Shown piece by piece: positions 31,726 to 42,936 of a DNA stretch of 64,000 nucleotides. Position 1 is the stretch's first letter; each line of letters opens with the position of its first letter. The position numbers and the translations under genes were made by a program. The notes under the pieces are model-generated. The model had not been told where the DNA came from, searched no databases, and saw only the letters and a program-made list of their open reading frames with translations. The stretch is from Galdieria partita (Eukaryota > Rhodophyta > Bangiophyceae > Galdieriales > Galdieriaceae): contig BQMJ01000009.1 in assembly GCA_025991245.1 (NCBI GenBank), positions 62,001-126,000 on the forward strand. The letters run 5' to 3'.

Positions 31726-34184
31726 ATCGTCATTTGTAACAAGTCTTCCAGTGCAATAGGTTTCCATTCTCTCTTATTCGATGATTGATAGTACACAATT
31801 TGCTGTTGATGATCCAATCGAATAGGAATATCTCCAAATAAATACATTGGCTCTTCTAACCGATTATTATTCTTACAAGGTACTAGAGTAACTCCATTTC
31901 TTTCCGCAAAGTAACCAACCAAATCCTTAAAACTTGAAATGTGCATATCAGTAACTTGTCTTATTGAAGACGAGGTCGAAGATAATCGACTTTCCTTCTT
32001 CTTCGAAACTTGTGCTGTGGATAGCAATCGATGAATATCCATGTTTTCAGTATCTTCGCCCATCATGGAACGATTCATTACATCTAAAGCAATATCAAAT
32101 GCTCTTCGAATGTTATTCATTCTTTGAATCTCAACTGGAAACTTTTGTTTCCAAAGGTCATACCAAATAGTTACTTGTTCCCAATCTACATCTTGTAACC
32201 TTAGCCATCGCAAAAGTGTTTGTAACCATACAGGAAAGAAGCCCTTAAGAAGAATTCCTGCCAAAGCTTCATTTTCAAGTATTCCATACCAACCCATAAT
32301 CCAATAGAATACCGAGAATGCTTCAGAACTCGTTTCAAGACTCTCTTTATCTGGTATGTCTATTATCAATTCATCCTTGAGAGTTGATTCTAGTCGGGGT
32401 ATCACATATTGATGAAATAATTTAGATAGTGAAGTCTTCTTAGCTATTTGTAACCAAGGTTCAACAATTTCTCTTGCAAAGCTCTCTGAAGGATGCCACT
32501 TGTTAATAATACACTTTCCTATTCTTCTCCAAATATAGTCAAAAAGATGAGCAACTCTACGCCTACCTAATAAAGGAAGCCAAGGGAATATCCAATGATG
32601 CGGCATAAGACTCTCTGAGAGTTCCCAATCTCCTTCAACTTCTTGTAAAAGTCGTGGATAAACTATATCCGAAGCCAACGTTTCGACCAAAGCTTCCGGA
32701 AACACTTTATAACATCTTTCTATAAACGACACCAAATCATGTGGTTGTTGAGCATTAAAGTTGGCAGATACCAAATGTCTTTTGATTCTTAGGATTATGG
32801 TATTCCATAATAACTGTGAATATATCTTAGACTCATCTCTTCCACCGAGTATATTTCCAAGATCAGAGACATCTTGTATCCATTGTCTATCCGGTATCGT
32901 TGGTTTCCAATAATGTTCTTTGCCAAAATAGTCATTCAAGTGACGTTGAGCACACGCTGTGAGTGCATCCAAAATGCCAATACTTTCAAAGCATTCAGCA
33001 TATCGCTCCATGGCTTGTCTACTCATTGAAATCAAATCATGTAAAGAAACACTCGAATTCATTTCTTTGAGCAACTCTAAAAAGGATTCAAGAATACTTC
33101 TCTTTTCCTTCAAATCTGAGTGGCGTCCTTCCAATACTTTCAATTCACTTTGCAGCGATATCGATCGTCTCTGTTCCTGTTTGAGTTGTTCAGTAGACTG
33201 TTCCCAATCAGTCTTTGTTAGATCTTTCAAAATTCGAATATTGTATTGCAATTCTGGAAGAAACTTATCAGGTTTTGTATCATGTATTTGTTCTTCTGTA
33301 GATAATCCTTCACTAATGTGATTAAGAGAACGCTTTTCAGGTCCTCTCATGTCTATAATAATGTCATTCACAGTTTGACTCAACTCTCTGTTAGTATCCA
33401 ACACTTGCTGCTTCTCTACGACAACTCTCTTCTTCCACCGCTTCTTTTCTGGAATAAATTGACTTTCCGTTTCACTATTTACAACATTAGAGACATTATT
33501 TTTTGTCTTCCGAGTTATATTGTTGTTCACTTTAGCTTTTTCTTGAAATCCATCGGCTGCCAAACCCAGATTCTTTGGACGAACTTGTGGTTCTAAAGGC
33601 TTGGAAAGTCCCTGTTCATATGCACCCAATCGACCAGTAAACCCCATCTTTTGTAACATCTTTGAACCAAAACCTTTGGTATACTTTTCCCAACTCCCAA
33701 GCTGGTTCTGACTTTCATGTGAGGAATTCGAACTTTCGATGACAGATTGGTTTCGGTTTCTGTTATGCGACGCAAACAAATATTCATTCTTTACCTTGCG
33801 AACCACTCCAAAGTCTTTAGGTAAAGTTTTGGACAAAGAAAGTTGTTGCCTTTTCACAAAACCCGGCTCGGTCCAAAGCACCTCTTCTTCATCAGCTTCT
33901 GATTCGTCACTCACTTGCGTTTCTTCTTGTTCAGTGCTCTTCTCCACATGAGTTGTGGTGCTTTGTTGTAAGTTGCCATTGGTTGGTTCCTCTTCTCTCT
34001 CTTCTTTTGTAGACGACTTGACAAAGTTCACAGGACGTGGCAAGTCAATGAACCTATTTCCATTCCTCGTCGAAGAGTTTTCGAATTTCTGGTCATTATC
34101 TTCTTCTGTAAGTTCTTCCCAAAAACGGACGTGTTTCCTTTTCTTTGGTAAAAATTCTTCTTCTGAGCTACTACTATTGTGCAT
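31713..34184 (-). CDS. G-patch/GCFC splicing factor TFIP11 (Ntr1-like)
   Basis: TFIP11/Ntr1 activates the helicase DHX15/Prp43 through its G-patch to dismantle the spliceosome after splicing. One exon, 823 residues. The N-terminus is acidic (SSSSEEEFLPKKRKHVRFWEE), followed by the G-patch (GSKMLQKMGFTGRLGAYEQG with PKNLGLAADGF). A coiled coil (QRRSISLQSELKVLEGRHSDLKEKR) leads to a long helical GCFC domain (FGKEHYWKPTIPDRQW; PHHWIFPWLPLLGRRRVAHLF; WHPSESFAREIVEPWLQIA). Length and domain order match human TFIP11. The start is the ATG at 34184. It diverges from RRP12 across 185 bp. Confidence 0.92.
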   Translation of the reverse strand: MHNSSSSEEEFLPKKRKHVRFWEELTEEDNDQKFENSSTRNGNRFIDLPRPVNFVKSSTKEEREEEPTNGNLQQSTTTHVEKSTEQEETQVSDESEADEEEVLWTEPGFVKRQQLSLSKTLPKDFGVVRKVKNEYLFASHNRNRNQSVIESSNSSHESQNQLGSWEKYTKGFGSKMLQKMGFTGRLGAYEQGLSKPLEPQVRPKNLGLAADGFQEKAKVNNNITRKTKNNVSNVVNSETESQFIPEKKRWKKRVVVEKQQVLDTNRELSQTVNDIIIDMRGPEKRSLNHISEGLSTEEQIHDTKPDKFLPELQYNIRILKDLTKTDWEQSTEQLKQEQRRSISLQSELKVLEGRHSDLKEKRSILESFLELLKEMNSSVSLHDLISMSRQAMERYAECFESIGILDALTACAQRHLNDYFGKEHYWKPTIPDRQWIQDVSDLGNILGGRDESKIYSQLLWNTIILRIKRHLVSANFNAQQPHDLVSFIERCYKVFPEALVETLASDIVYPRLLQEVEGDWELSESLMPHHWIFPWLPLLGRRRVAHLFDYIWRRIGKCIINKWHPSESFAREIVEPWLQIAKKTSLSKLFHQYVIPRLESTLKDELIIDIPDKESLETSSEAFSVFYWIMGWYGILENEALAGILLKGFFPVWLQTLLRWLRLQDVDWEQVTIWYDLWKQKFPVEIQRMNNIRRAFDIALDVMNRSMMGEDTENMDIHRLLSTAQVSKKKESRLSSTSSSIRQVTDMHISSFKDLVGYFAERNGVTLVPCKNNNRLEEPMYLFGDIPIRLDHQQQIVYYQSSNKREWKPIALEDLLQMTIQSG

Positions 34185-34369
34185 CAATAACCGTAGACAA
34201 CCACCACCAATCTCTCATGATTTTTCCAACTTGATATATTGTGCTCTTGAAGAATCTTGTTGATCATCATCCTATAAAACGAACAATAGAAAAGTGAATT
34301 CAAACAATATTCTACGACTCCACTAATAACTAGAATAACTTTTTTCAATCTATAAAGCACATCAACAGC

Positions 34370-37300
34370 ATGATCTATCGATCTGCTATGTCCTTGCAAT
34401 CATTCTCTCTCTCGTCGGTGAAGCAGCAGCTGATTGGGAGAATGGATGTTGCAAGTGTGGCTCCTTTGACCCACTTTGATAGTGTCTACGAAGCGTTAAC
34501 AAGTCCAAAAGAGAATATTATATCATATCAAGTAGATAGCCATCCAAGGAGAATTCCTTCTTGCTTTGGACAAGTTTTAGAGCTGCCAGATGATTCCTCT
34601 TTGAAAAGGAGCTTGGAAATAGTTTCAGAAAGTATTCCACCAGATTCTCCTCGTCATGCAGTAGCTTACTTGACAGTTTGTGAAATTGCTTTGAAAAAGA
34701 TAATAAGCCAAGTTGGAACAGTGGACAATAGGACGGAAAGCATTCGAAACTTGTTAATACTGATGCGTCTGGCTCTACAAGAGTGCAGCGCAGGACTTGT
34801 TGCTAAGAAAGGTTTGGAGTTTTTGCAGATAATGGAAAGTTTGTTTGATTTAAAATCCTTTGATTCGTTGGGTGTGGAGACTGGTGAATTCGTGACTGAC
34901 GTTTTGTTTAGAATTCGTGCCACCGATTGGCCTCAACCCGTAGTGCAACGATGTATTCAGAGAATGGTCTCATCGAGTGTTTATAGTGGAGCAAAGGTTA
35001 GAAAGAAAATGATCAACTTACTTGGTCGTTTGTATGGAGGAGAAAAGGGTGCAGTTGCAACTCATACTTCTTCATCTTCGACAATGGCTAGTCTTAACCA
35101 ATTTTTGGAGTCCTCCAACAATTCTTATATCTATCGTTCATTGCAATTGATGCAAGTTATTCTTCCATTCTTTTCTCGAAAGGACATTTTGCAGTTGATA
35201 GAAAGGCTATTTCAGTTTGAACGAGACAATGCTGTTTTGTGGCAGCTAAACTATGCAGTTATTTCCTCTGTATTACGAGTAGACTATGAACGTTCTAAGC
35301 AAGTTATGAATGGTACACAAGAAAACTTGTTGATGGGAAAGAGACGTCTTATTGATGGCGATGTTCATGAACTATTCAATCATCTTTTGCAAAATGGTTG
35401 TCCTTCTCAGAAAATGGGTTTGGCTGTACTATTAGGTTATATTTGGTCACTCTGCTTTGGAGTGAGTTGTCTGGAGGTCGTTCCGAATGTATCTTTGGTT
35501 TGTTCTGTGATTGAAAAACTTTTGGATAGTTTAGAGGTTTCTATTTGGTTGGAGAGAGCTGCAACTCAGCGCATTACTCAAATTATTCTTCGTTTCATTG
35601 TGATGTTGGGAGAAAAGTTTCCTTTTGTCTTGGCATCAACTTCCATTTGCTCTTACTTTTGTCAGTTGACGAGTGTGCGATTTTCTTCCATATTTATGTA
35701 TGCTTGCGAGATTCTGAATCAACTAGTGACAACTTTGGTCATACAAAGTAAGAACTCTCATTCTTCATCAGAGAGCAAAGAAGCAGAAAGCATCATTCAG
35801 ATATTGAATCATTTGATAACCATTCGAAACAATTTGGAATATCGACAAGAAGACAATGCAAGTTTGCAACAAATACAGCATATATTTGGATCCTGTTTAA
35901 AGTATGGAGGTGCAAAGTATTGTTTGCAGTTGATTCCTATTCATCAACATTCAAATGATGTTCATAATATGTGGCTATTGGATTTGTTGTGTAAATATAC
36001 TCGTCAATCTTCATTGCAGCTATTTCATGCTCACATTCTACCGTTGTACAAATTGTTTGCTGAGAAAATATATCAAGCTACACTAAAAGGACTAGAAGTG
36101 GAAGCAAAGAATTGGAGAATGTATCAATTATCAGTTTGGAATGCCTTTGCGTCGTTTTGTAGAGAACCAGATGACATAGATAAAGGCTTGGTACAACTTC
36201 GTGAGCCCTTGATGGAAGTTTTCAAAGGAAAGGACAGCGATGCACAGATAGAAATCGTTCGAGGATTTCGCAACTTGTGTCAAAGTGTCACGGACTCGCA
36301 AATCTATTCTCCAGTGTTGTCCAATGCAATGAAAGAAATACTTCCTATATTGTTTCGTATTTCATTTGACTGTTCAGCAGAGAAACGAAATCTTGTGATA
36401 GAAACCATAACATTGGGTGCAAAAGTTTGTTCTTCACAAAGCACTATTGCAGACTATCTACGAAAGATTATGAAACGACTACTTGATTCAGTTGCTAATG
36501 GTGTAGATTCGAATGAAAATAACAGAGTCGATAATCGCCAAAGTATTTGGTTACAATTGGCTATTGCTTTGATGGAAGCCCACGTACTTTCATTTGATAC
36601 ACCAGAAATGCAGTTGTTACAAAAGACCTTGTTATCCAATTTAGCTGAAAGTCGTGATGGATCCTTACAAAAGAAATCTTATCGTGCCTTATTGGACATG
36701 TTGAAGACGGAACATAATGACGTTACAGAGCCTGTTCTAGAACAAGTCACTGGTAGTGATAGTATATGGGATCTTTTTCACAAACTGGTAACTGCACAAA
36801 ACACTGTAACTGCTGGTGCTAGAGCGTTAAGAATTGCATCCATGTCTCTTTGTTTGAAAAAGTTGACTCTAGAACAATTCAAAGAAGCGCTACCACAAGT
36901 TCTAACAGAATGGATTTTGTCTACCAGAGATCAATCGTCAAAGGCCAGAAATGCAGCTTTTCAGGCTATTTTGGATGCTGTTTCACGTTATAGAAATAGT
37001 TTCTCTGTTAAAAATCCGGACAATTTGGCAGAACAAGAACAACAAGGTTTGCAAGAGATTTTCAGCAAAGTCATTGCAGGACTGGCAGGTAAATCGACAA
37101 CCATTCTAGCAGCGACCATGGATACTGTGGGTAGAATTATATTTGAATATCGTGGAGAACTTCAATACAACACAAATTTGAAACAAATGGTACTACAATT
37201 ATTTATCATTTCCTTACATCCAGCTTCTTCTTCGTTGAGTGACCAAGCATGGTGTCCTGGTCCTGTAACTCTGTTATTGCAGCATCCTAGCAATGAAGTT

Positions 37301-38189
37301 GTTCGTGCTGCTTTGAATCTCATCAAAGTGTTAGTTACTGTCTTACGTGAGGAAAATGACCTGCTTCTTGTTGCAGATACAGTTATGAGTAGGCTAATGG
37401 ATGTATCTTTTGATTCGAAGGAAGACTTGCGAAGAAGAGTGAAGGTAATCTTTGAGAGACTGTTACGTAGATGTGAGGTGTCAAAGCTAGAAAGTATTGT
37501 TCCTAAGGAACACCATCCGTTATTTCATCATGTTAGAAAAACCTGGGAACGAAATAAGAGAAAGAAACGACTAAACAAAGAAGGCAAGGAGCCTAGAACA
37601 TGGGATGAAGCTCTTCAAGGTGATGATACACATTCCTTAGAAGATGCAACAAGTGTTCATCCTGCAAACGACGAAGAGGCAAGTATTTGTGTCGTTTATC
37701 CTTGAAGAAACTCACTATTTTCATTAGGTACCCTTGGATATCTTGAGCACCATGACGCATGGAAGAAATTTGATAAGAAGACAGAAAATGGAGAGGAAAG
37801 ACTCAAGAAGAGACAAAGATGCAGTGCAGTATACGGAGACGGGAAGAATTATCATCAAAGAGGACGAAGAGGTCAATGTGGAAGATTCGCATCGTATTCA
37901 AAACTCCATAGAGTTCAACCCCTCATTTTCTCGTTCAAGTGGACGCAAGAGAACAGGCAAAGTACCTTTGGATAAACAAAAGAGGCATAGAAAGTTCGAA
38001 GATATAGAGACTGGTGTCAAGTTCCGCTCCACAAAAGCTCAAGGAGATGTACAAAGACCTGGAATGCCCCAGCCTTTTGCATATATTCCATTGCATTCGA
38101 GTTATTCTCACGGCAAAGTGGGCGGGAAATCCAAAGAGAAGAAAAATGCATGGCGCCAAAAACGAAAGAGATCTCTGAGAAGAACTTGA
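34370..38189 (+). CDS. RRP12: Ribosome biogenesis factor RRP12
   Basis: RRP12 is a HEAT-repeat protein needed for export and maturation of pre-40S and pre-60S particles. Two exons (34370-37678, 37728-38189) give 1256 residues, close to the yeast length. The body is a continuous helical solenoid including the NUC173 region (LLDLLCKYTRQSSLQLFHAH; FCREPDDIDKGLVQL). The second exon encodes the basic family tail: VPLDILSTM, ETGRIIIKEDEE, TGVKFRSTKAQGDVQRPGMP and PFAYIPL, the last two being typical RRP12 motifs. The intron donor is GAAGAG|GCAAGT, a GC-AG intron. The last residues form a nuclear-localisation-like cluster (RQKRKRSLRR). An AATAAA lies near 38311. Confidence 0.92.
37679..37727 (+). other. 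GC-AG intron in RRP12
   Basis: 49 nt, donor GAAGAG|GCAAGTATTT and acceptor TTCATTAG|GTACCC. Both flanks are phase 0, and the join gives NDEEVPLDIL, matching the family tail. Confidence 0.8.
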
Positions 38190-38417
38190 AATATGGTTAG
38201 GAATGATGACAGGGAAGTGATTTTTCTTTGGGAATAGAACGTGGAAAGCATCACATCTCTATATTCAAAGATTTTGGATGTATATCGAATACGAGACATC
38301 TTATTTTGATAATAAAACGTAGAACGAACAATCCAAATTTTTCAATATATGGCATAACTTTTCATGCTTGACAAAGATTTGGCAGAAAATCCAGTTGAGT
38401 GGTTCGTCACTTGATCT

Positions 38418-39669
38418 ATGATGAATCATTTTGCTCAGCGAAACCTTTCTAGCTCTAGTCTTGACAAACATTCTACAAGAAACAATACTCGTATCGTGTT
38501 TCCACCTCCGTTATTTGGGAAAGAACTGCAAGTAACTGGTCCAGGTTTTGGCTCGCCAATTACTCCTGAAGAACTTGCAAGGAGCTTGAGAGAAGCAGAT
38601 GCAAGTATAGTTTCTATTGTTTGAGTAGAATGGAAAATTTGAGGGTTGAATATATTAGGACCCCTTGTGGGAACTTATAAGGAGAGAAGCAGAGATAGGT
38701 GCTAGGAATGAGCCTCACTTGGCCAGTACTCTGTTTGCCATTGTTTTGAACCATCGCTCTCTAGAGGATGCTCTGTCTTTTCACTTGGCGAGTAAGTTGG
38801 AATCTGGATATTTTCAGGCAACTCAATGGATGGAGTTATTAAGAGAAGCCATGAGTGACTCAGAATGGTAAGGTCTCCGTTTTTTCTTTATCTGATGCCT
38901 GAAATCTTTTTCTTGTCTAGTTACCGGAGTGCTATTCGAAAGGACTTGATGGCTGTGACAACAAGAGATCCGGCAACACAGCATGCTATTCAGGCACTTT
39001 TATTCAGCAAGGGTTTTCATGCTTTGGAATGTTATCGTTTAGCCAACTGGTTATGGGAAAAAGGGAGGAAACCTTTGGCTCTTTACTTGCAAAGTTTGGT
39101 GTCGAAGAGTTTTGCTGTGGATATACACCCAGCTGCCAAAATTGGCTCCAGTGTATTTATTGATCATGCAACGGGAGTAGTCATAGGTGAAACGGCGACA
39201 GTAGGAAATCATGTATCTATGCTACATAATGTTACTTTAGGTGGAACTGGTAAGCGATATATACGTTTATCAAAATACGAGATAAACTGTATTCAATTAC
39301 GTACAGGAAAGGAAACTGGTGATCGCCATCCTAAAATACATGATGGAGTCTTACTAGGTGCAGGTGCTACTGTTTTAGGTAATATAGTCGTCGGTCGTGG
39401 TGCATATGTCTCTGCTTGCTCGGTTGTAAGTATTCATTCCACTTTTTTACATCAAGATTGAAATGCATTAGGTGTTAAAATCCGTTGAGCCATTTATGGT
39501 AGTTAGTGGTGTTCCTGCAAAGGTTATTGGGGTCTTAACCTATCAGCAAGGGATATTTCCTTCTTTTGAAATGGATCAAAGAGTTAGTGTATGTGGAATG
39601 TTTATGAAGCCAATCTCGTCAGATTCCAAACAGAAGGAAAATTATGTCGATTATGGATCGTATATATAA
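38418..39669 (+). CDS. cysE: Serine O-acetyltransferase
   Basis: Makes O-acetylserine for cysteine synthesis and forms a complex with cysteine synthase through its C-terminal tail. Five exons (38418-38600, 38659-38867, 38921-39249, 39307-39425, 39472-39669) give 345 residues. The N-terminal helical domain has DPLWELIRREAEIGARNEPHL and FAIVLNHRSLEDAL. The left-handed beta helix holds VDIHPAAKIGSSVFIDHATG (catalytic His), GETATVGNHVSMLHNVTLGG and GKETGDRHPKIHDG. The tail ends in VDYGSYI; the C-terminal Ile is what binds cysteine synthase. The first ~45 residues before the domain may be a leader. Intron 1 is a GC-AG intron. The symbol follows bacterial usage. Confidence 0.94.
38601..38658 (+). 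other. GC-AG intron in serine acetyltransferase
   Basis: 58 nt, donor GCAGAT|GCAAGTATAG and acceptor ATATTAG|GACCCC. The alternative GT two bases inside gives the wrong phase for DPLWELI, which is conserved in the family. Confidence 0.85.
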
Positions 39670-39941
39670 GCCATCATAAGAATGAATCATTGTTGTTATG
39701 GTCTATGGAACGTGAATTGTAATTGCTGACATGTTATTATTGTCTTTTATACAACTTGTGTAAAGATTTTCAAGTTATACGGATTCCCAGTTCGTTCCAG
39801 ATTGCTTTATCAGTTTGTTTTCATTTATCGTATAGTTTGTATTTTGGAATTTTATTTTGATGGAAGTTGACCTCAACTTTGTGACTCCAACCAGAAGAGC
39901 AATGTTTTCAAGTCTCTTTGTGAATCATCGATTATTGTTTC

Positions 39942-40718
39942 ATGACCGATGCTCAACGACAGCGCTTTGAGTCACTTATAGAACAAGGCTCCTTTTATGA
40001 AGCTGAGCAAATGTGCACTGCTTTGTATCACCGATTGCAACGCTCTGGAAAGAAACAAGAGGCTTTCGATTGCCTTTTATATGGTGCCAGAGAACTAGCA
40101 AAGGTAGAACAGTTCCAGTGTGCCTCTGTGTTGATTGACAAAGCACAAGAATATATGAAGAAGCAATTCTTCTCGGAAGAAAGTTTGTCGCAAGTTTTGA
40201 GTCTTCTTGGCACTTTTCCCAACTATCTGAAACCCAAAGCTACTTTGTTTAAAAAACTGGAAAAACTTGTTTCTGAGAAGCATTGCTCAGAGAATATTTT
40301 ACACGAATTGTACAAGTTAGAAGCTGAAGTATGTATTGAAAATGGAGATTATCGTCGTGCACTTTCATATTACAGCTTTCTTAATGACTGTAAATCATAT
40401 ACTGTTATTTTGGAGAAGTGGATGTCTCAAGGGTTGGAGAGTGAAGAAGATCTTTTTGTGACGAGACAAGTGCTATGGTTAATTACTCAAGGAAAGCGAA
40501 TCTTAGCGAAAGAAGTGTTCGAACTTTGCTTACAGAAACACGACAACTTGAATTCCTCTCCCTTGATTGGTTTTATGCATCTCGTGCTGGAGTGTTTGGA
40601 GCACAACTTGTTTTCTTCAATAGAGTGTTTGACTGCAATTTATAAGCCTGTTTTGGATAGGGATCCAAACTTGTGGAGACTTTTACAAGAAGCAATTGAT
40701 TTTACTAAAAGAAAGTAA
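39942..40718 (+). CDS. GET4-like subunit of the tail-anchored protein insertion pathway
   Basis: GET4 bridges GET5 to the GET3 ATPase, which loads tail-anchored proteins for delivery to the ER. It is a single exon of 258 residues, all helical. The N-terminal repeat (IEQGSFYEAEQMCTALYHRL, then KKQEAFDCLLYGARELAKV) is what GET4 family proteins show: an Y-EA-QM-xTLY helix followed by a GA-x-L helix. Further helical pairs carry HELYKLEAEVCIENGDYRRAL and LWLITQGKRILAKEVFELCL. The protein is shorter than most animal and plant GET4 (about 300). Assignment is from pattern recognition of the helices, so a different TPR-like protein is possible. Confidence 0.65.
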   Translation: MTDAQRQRFESLIEQGSFYEAEQMCTALYHRLQRSGKKQEAFDCLLYGARELAKVEQFQCASVLIDKAQEYMKKQFFSEESLSQVLSLLGTFPNYLKPKATLFKKLEKLVSEKHCSENILHELYKLEAEVCIENGDYRRALSYYSFLNDCKSYTVILEKWMSQGLESEEDLFVTRQVLWLITQGKRILAKEVFELCLQKHDNLNSSPLIGFMHLVLECLEHNLFSSIECLTAIYKPVLDRDPNLWRLLQEAIDFTKRK

Positions 40719-40831
40719 TAAAAAGTTGATAAGTAGTACAAATGAGGAATTCCTCATTTACGTAAAGCTTTTGACCAATCTCTCGTTGGTGAAAAGTTGG
40801 ATCTATGAGATTCCTTTAACAGCTGGTTATT

Positions 40832-42910
40832 ATGTCTACCAAAAGTAGTAATCAGACGTCAAGTCAATCTTCTGAATTACCCCAAGCCAGTTGTCCAGCC
40901 TACTCTACTGAAGAAAAGTTGGTAGAATGGTAAGACTTTTGTCAACATTGTATTGGGTTCCTTAAACTCTATTTTCATAACAGTCCTATTTGTTTTACTA
41001 CTTTGAAAGATTCTTTTGTAACTCCTTGTCAACACACGTTTTGGTAAGTTTAATTTGGACTTGGCTTTCTTCACTGACACTACATAGTTATGAATGTATA
41101 TCCAAACACTTGGAAACCAAAAGCACTTGCCCCTCATGTGGAAGTTATTTGGTAATGAGTCTGTTAAAACCCAACTATGAAGGTATGCAAAGCTAAGTTT
41201 TTTTGGGGTGTTGGTTGATTGAATACGTCAAATAGTTGATGAAGCAGTCAGGATATATGAAGAAAGAAAGCGGAAGAAACGTACACGAAGCAATTCCTAT
41301 TCTATAGCTGCAGACTTGCAACAGTTAATGAGCCAAGTAGATAATTTATCTGCAGAAGAATTGAGTGCTCTTATTGAAGACTTGAAAGGCAAAAAGGAGC
41401 AACGAGAGAGAACGGAAAGGAGAGAAGATCAATTTTTGTTATATGAATTCTTACAACAAGCCATATCCAAAAAAGAAACCACTATTCAACGTTTACAAGA
41501 GGAGTTGGAAGTGTTGTTACAAAGTCGAAGTTATTTGGAATTCGAGTCTCCATTATTGCGACAATGGAAAGACAACTGGTTAGAAGAACATATGCACAGC
41601 TCATCTTCTCTTCATATGAATAGGCGACAACGTATTGTGGAACATTTCGATTATTTAGAAGAACGATTTTATTCTTTGCATTCACAAGAGAGAAAATCAG
41701 AGTCAAATTGTATTGGAGTTGTATTGAATACTTTTCGAGAAGATTTATACAAATTTTCCAAATATTCAGGTTTACATTGTAAGGCTATTTTGAAACATGC
41801 AGAAATTCCGAATATTTCGAATATCATTTCGAGCATTGAGTTTGATAGGGATTCCGAATATATTGCAACTGCAGGTGTGACTAAGAGAATTAGAATATTT
41901 GAGTTTGGAAATATATTAGAGTCAGTTTTGGATACGCATTATCCTGTGAAAGAAATGGTTTCTCCAACCAAATTGAGTTGTCTTAGTTGGAATTCTTATA
42001 TTCATAATCATCTTCTTAGTAGTGACTATGAAGGTGTTGTAACTTTATGGGATGCCATAACGGGTCAAACTTTAAGTGAATTTGAAGAACATGAAAAGCG
42101 TATTTGGTGCGTTGACTTTTCCAAAGTGGAGCCTACTAGATGTGCTTCTGCTTCGGATGATGGAAAAGTGAAGATTTGGAGTAGTTTACAGTTGAATTCG
42201 GTGTCAACTATTGAGAATAGGTAAGTTTTGCGTTTTTGTGAAGGTCGATTGGAATATTATATTGTGTAGAGCGAATGTCTGTTGTGTTCAATTTCATCCT
42301 ACTGTGGAACATTTAATCTGTTTTGGTTCAGCGGATCATCAAGTTTATATGTATGACTTGCGTCAAACCAAACAAGCATTACAAATACTAAGAGGTCATC
42401 GAAAAGCAGTCTCTTATATCAAATTCTTGAATGATTTTCATCTCGTAAGTTGTTGTTGTATCATTTTATATATATATATATATATATATACATACTGTGG
42501 ATAGGTTAGTGCCTCTACTGATAATACATTAAAGCTATGGAATGTATCTCAGTCTACTGTACAAAGAACTTTTCAAGGACATCAAAATGAAAAGAACTTT
42601 GTAGGATTATCAACGAATGAAGAGTATATTGCATGTGGAAGTGAAAACAATGCAGTTTATGTGTATTATAAGGAAATAAGTATTCCTATGTTACTTTATC
42701 AGTAAGTATTCTGATAATGAATATTCTTTGGGCAATAACTTTTATTTCAACTCTAGAATGAATAGTGAGAATCCACTAACTGGTGAAGAGACTAGAGATA
42801 CGACTCATTTTGTCAGTTCTGTTTGTTGGTGTCCAAAAAGAACTCAACTGATTGTCGTTGCCAACAGTCAAGGAACGATTAAAGTATTAGAAATGATTCC
42901 TGGTTCCTAA
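40832..42910 (+). CDS. COP1: COP1-type RING/coiled-coil/WD40 E3 ubiquitin ligase
   Basis: COP1 targets transcription factors for degradation, in plants in darkness. Seven exons (40832-40929, 40984-41043, 41088-41182, 41236-42220, 42270-42444, 42505-42701, 42757-42910) give 587 residues, somewhat shorter than plant COP1. The RING finger spans introns 1 and 2: [37 protein letters not shown]. Then come [20 protein letters not shown], a coiled coil ([18 protein letters not shown]) and a seven-bladed WD40 domain ([74 protein letters not shown]). It converges on the sigma factor gene with 26 bp between stops. Confidence 0.93.
42467..42490. repeat. (TA)n microsatellite in COP1 intron 5
   Basis: Twelve TA units lie inside the intron at 42445-42504. 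Confidence 0.8.
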
Positions 42911-42936
42911 CTGCTTGTTTGCGTTTTGTCCTATTT

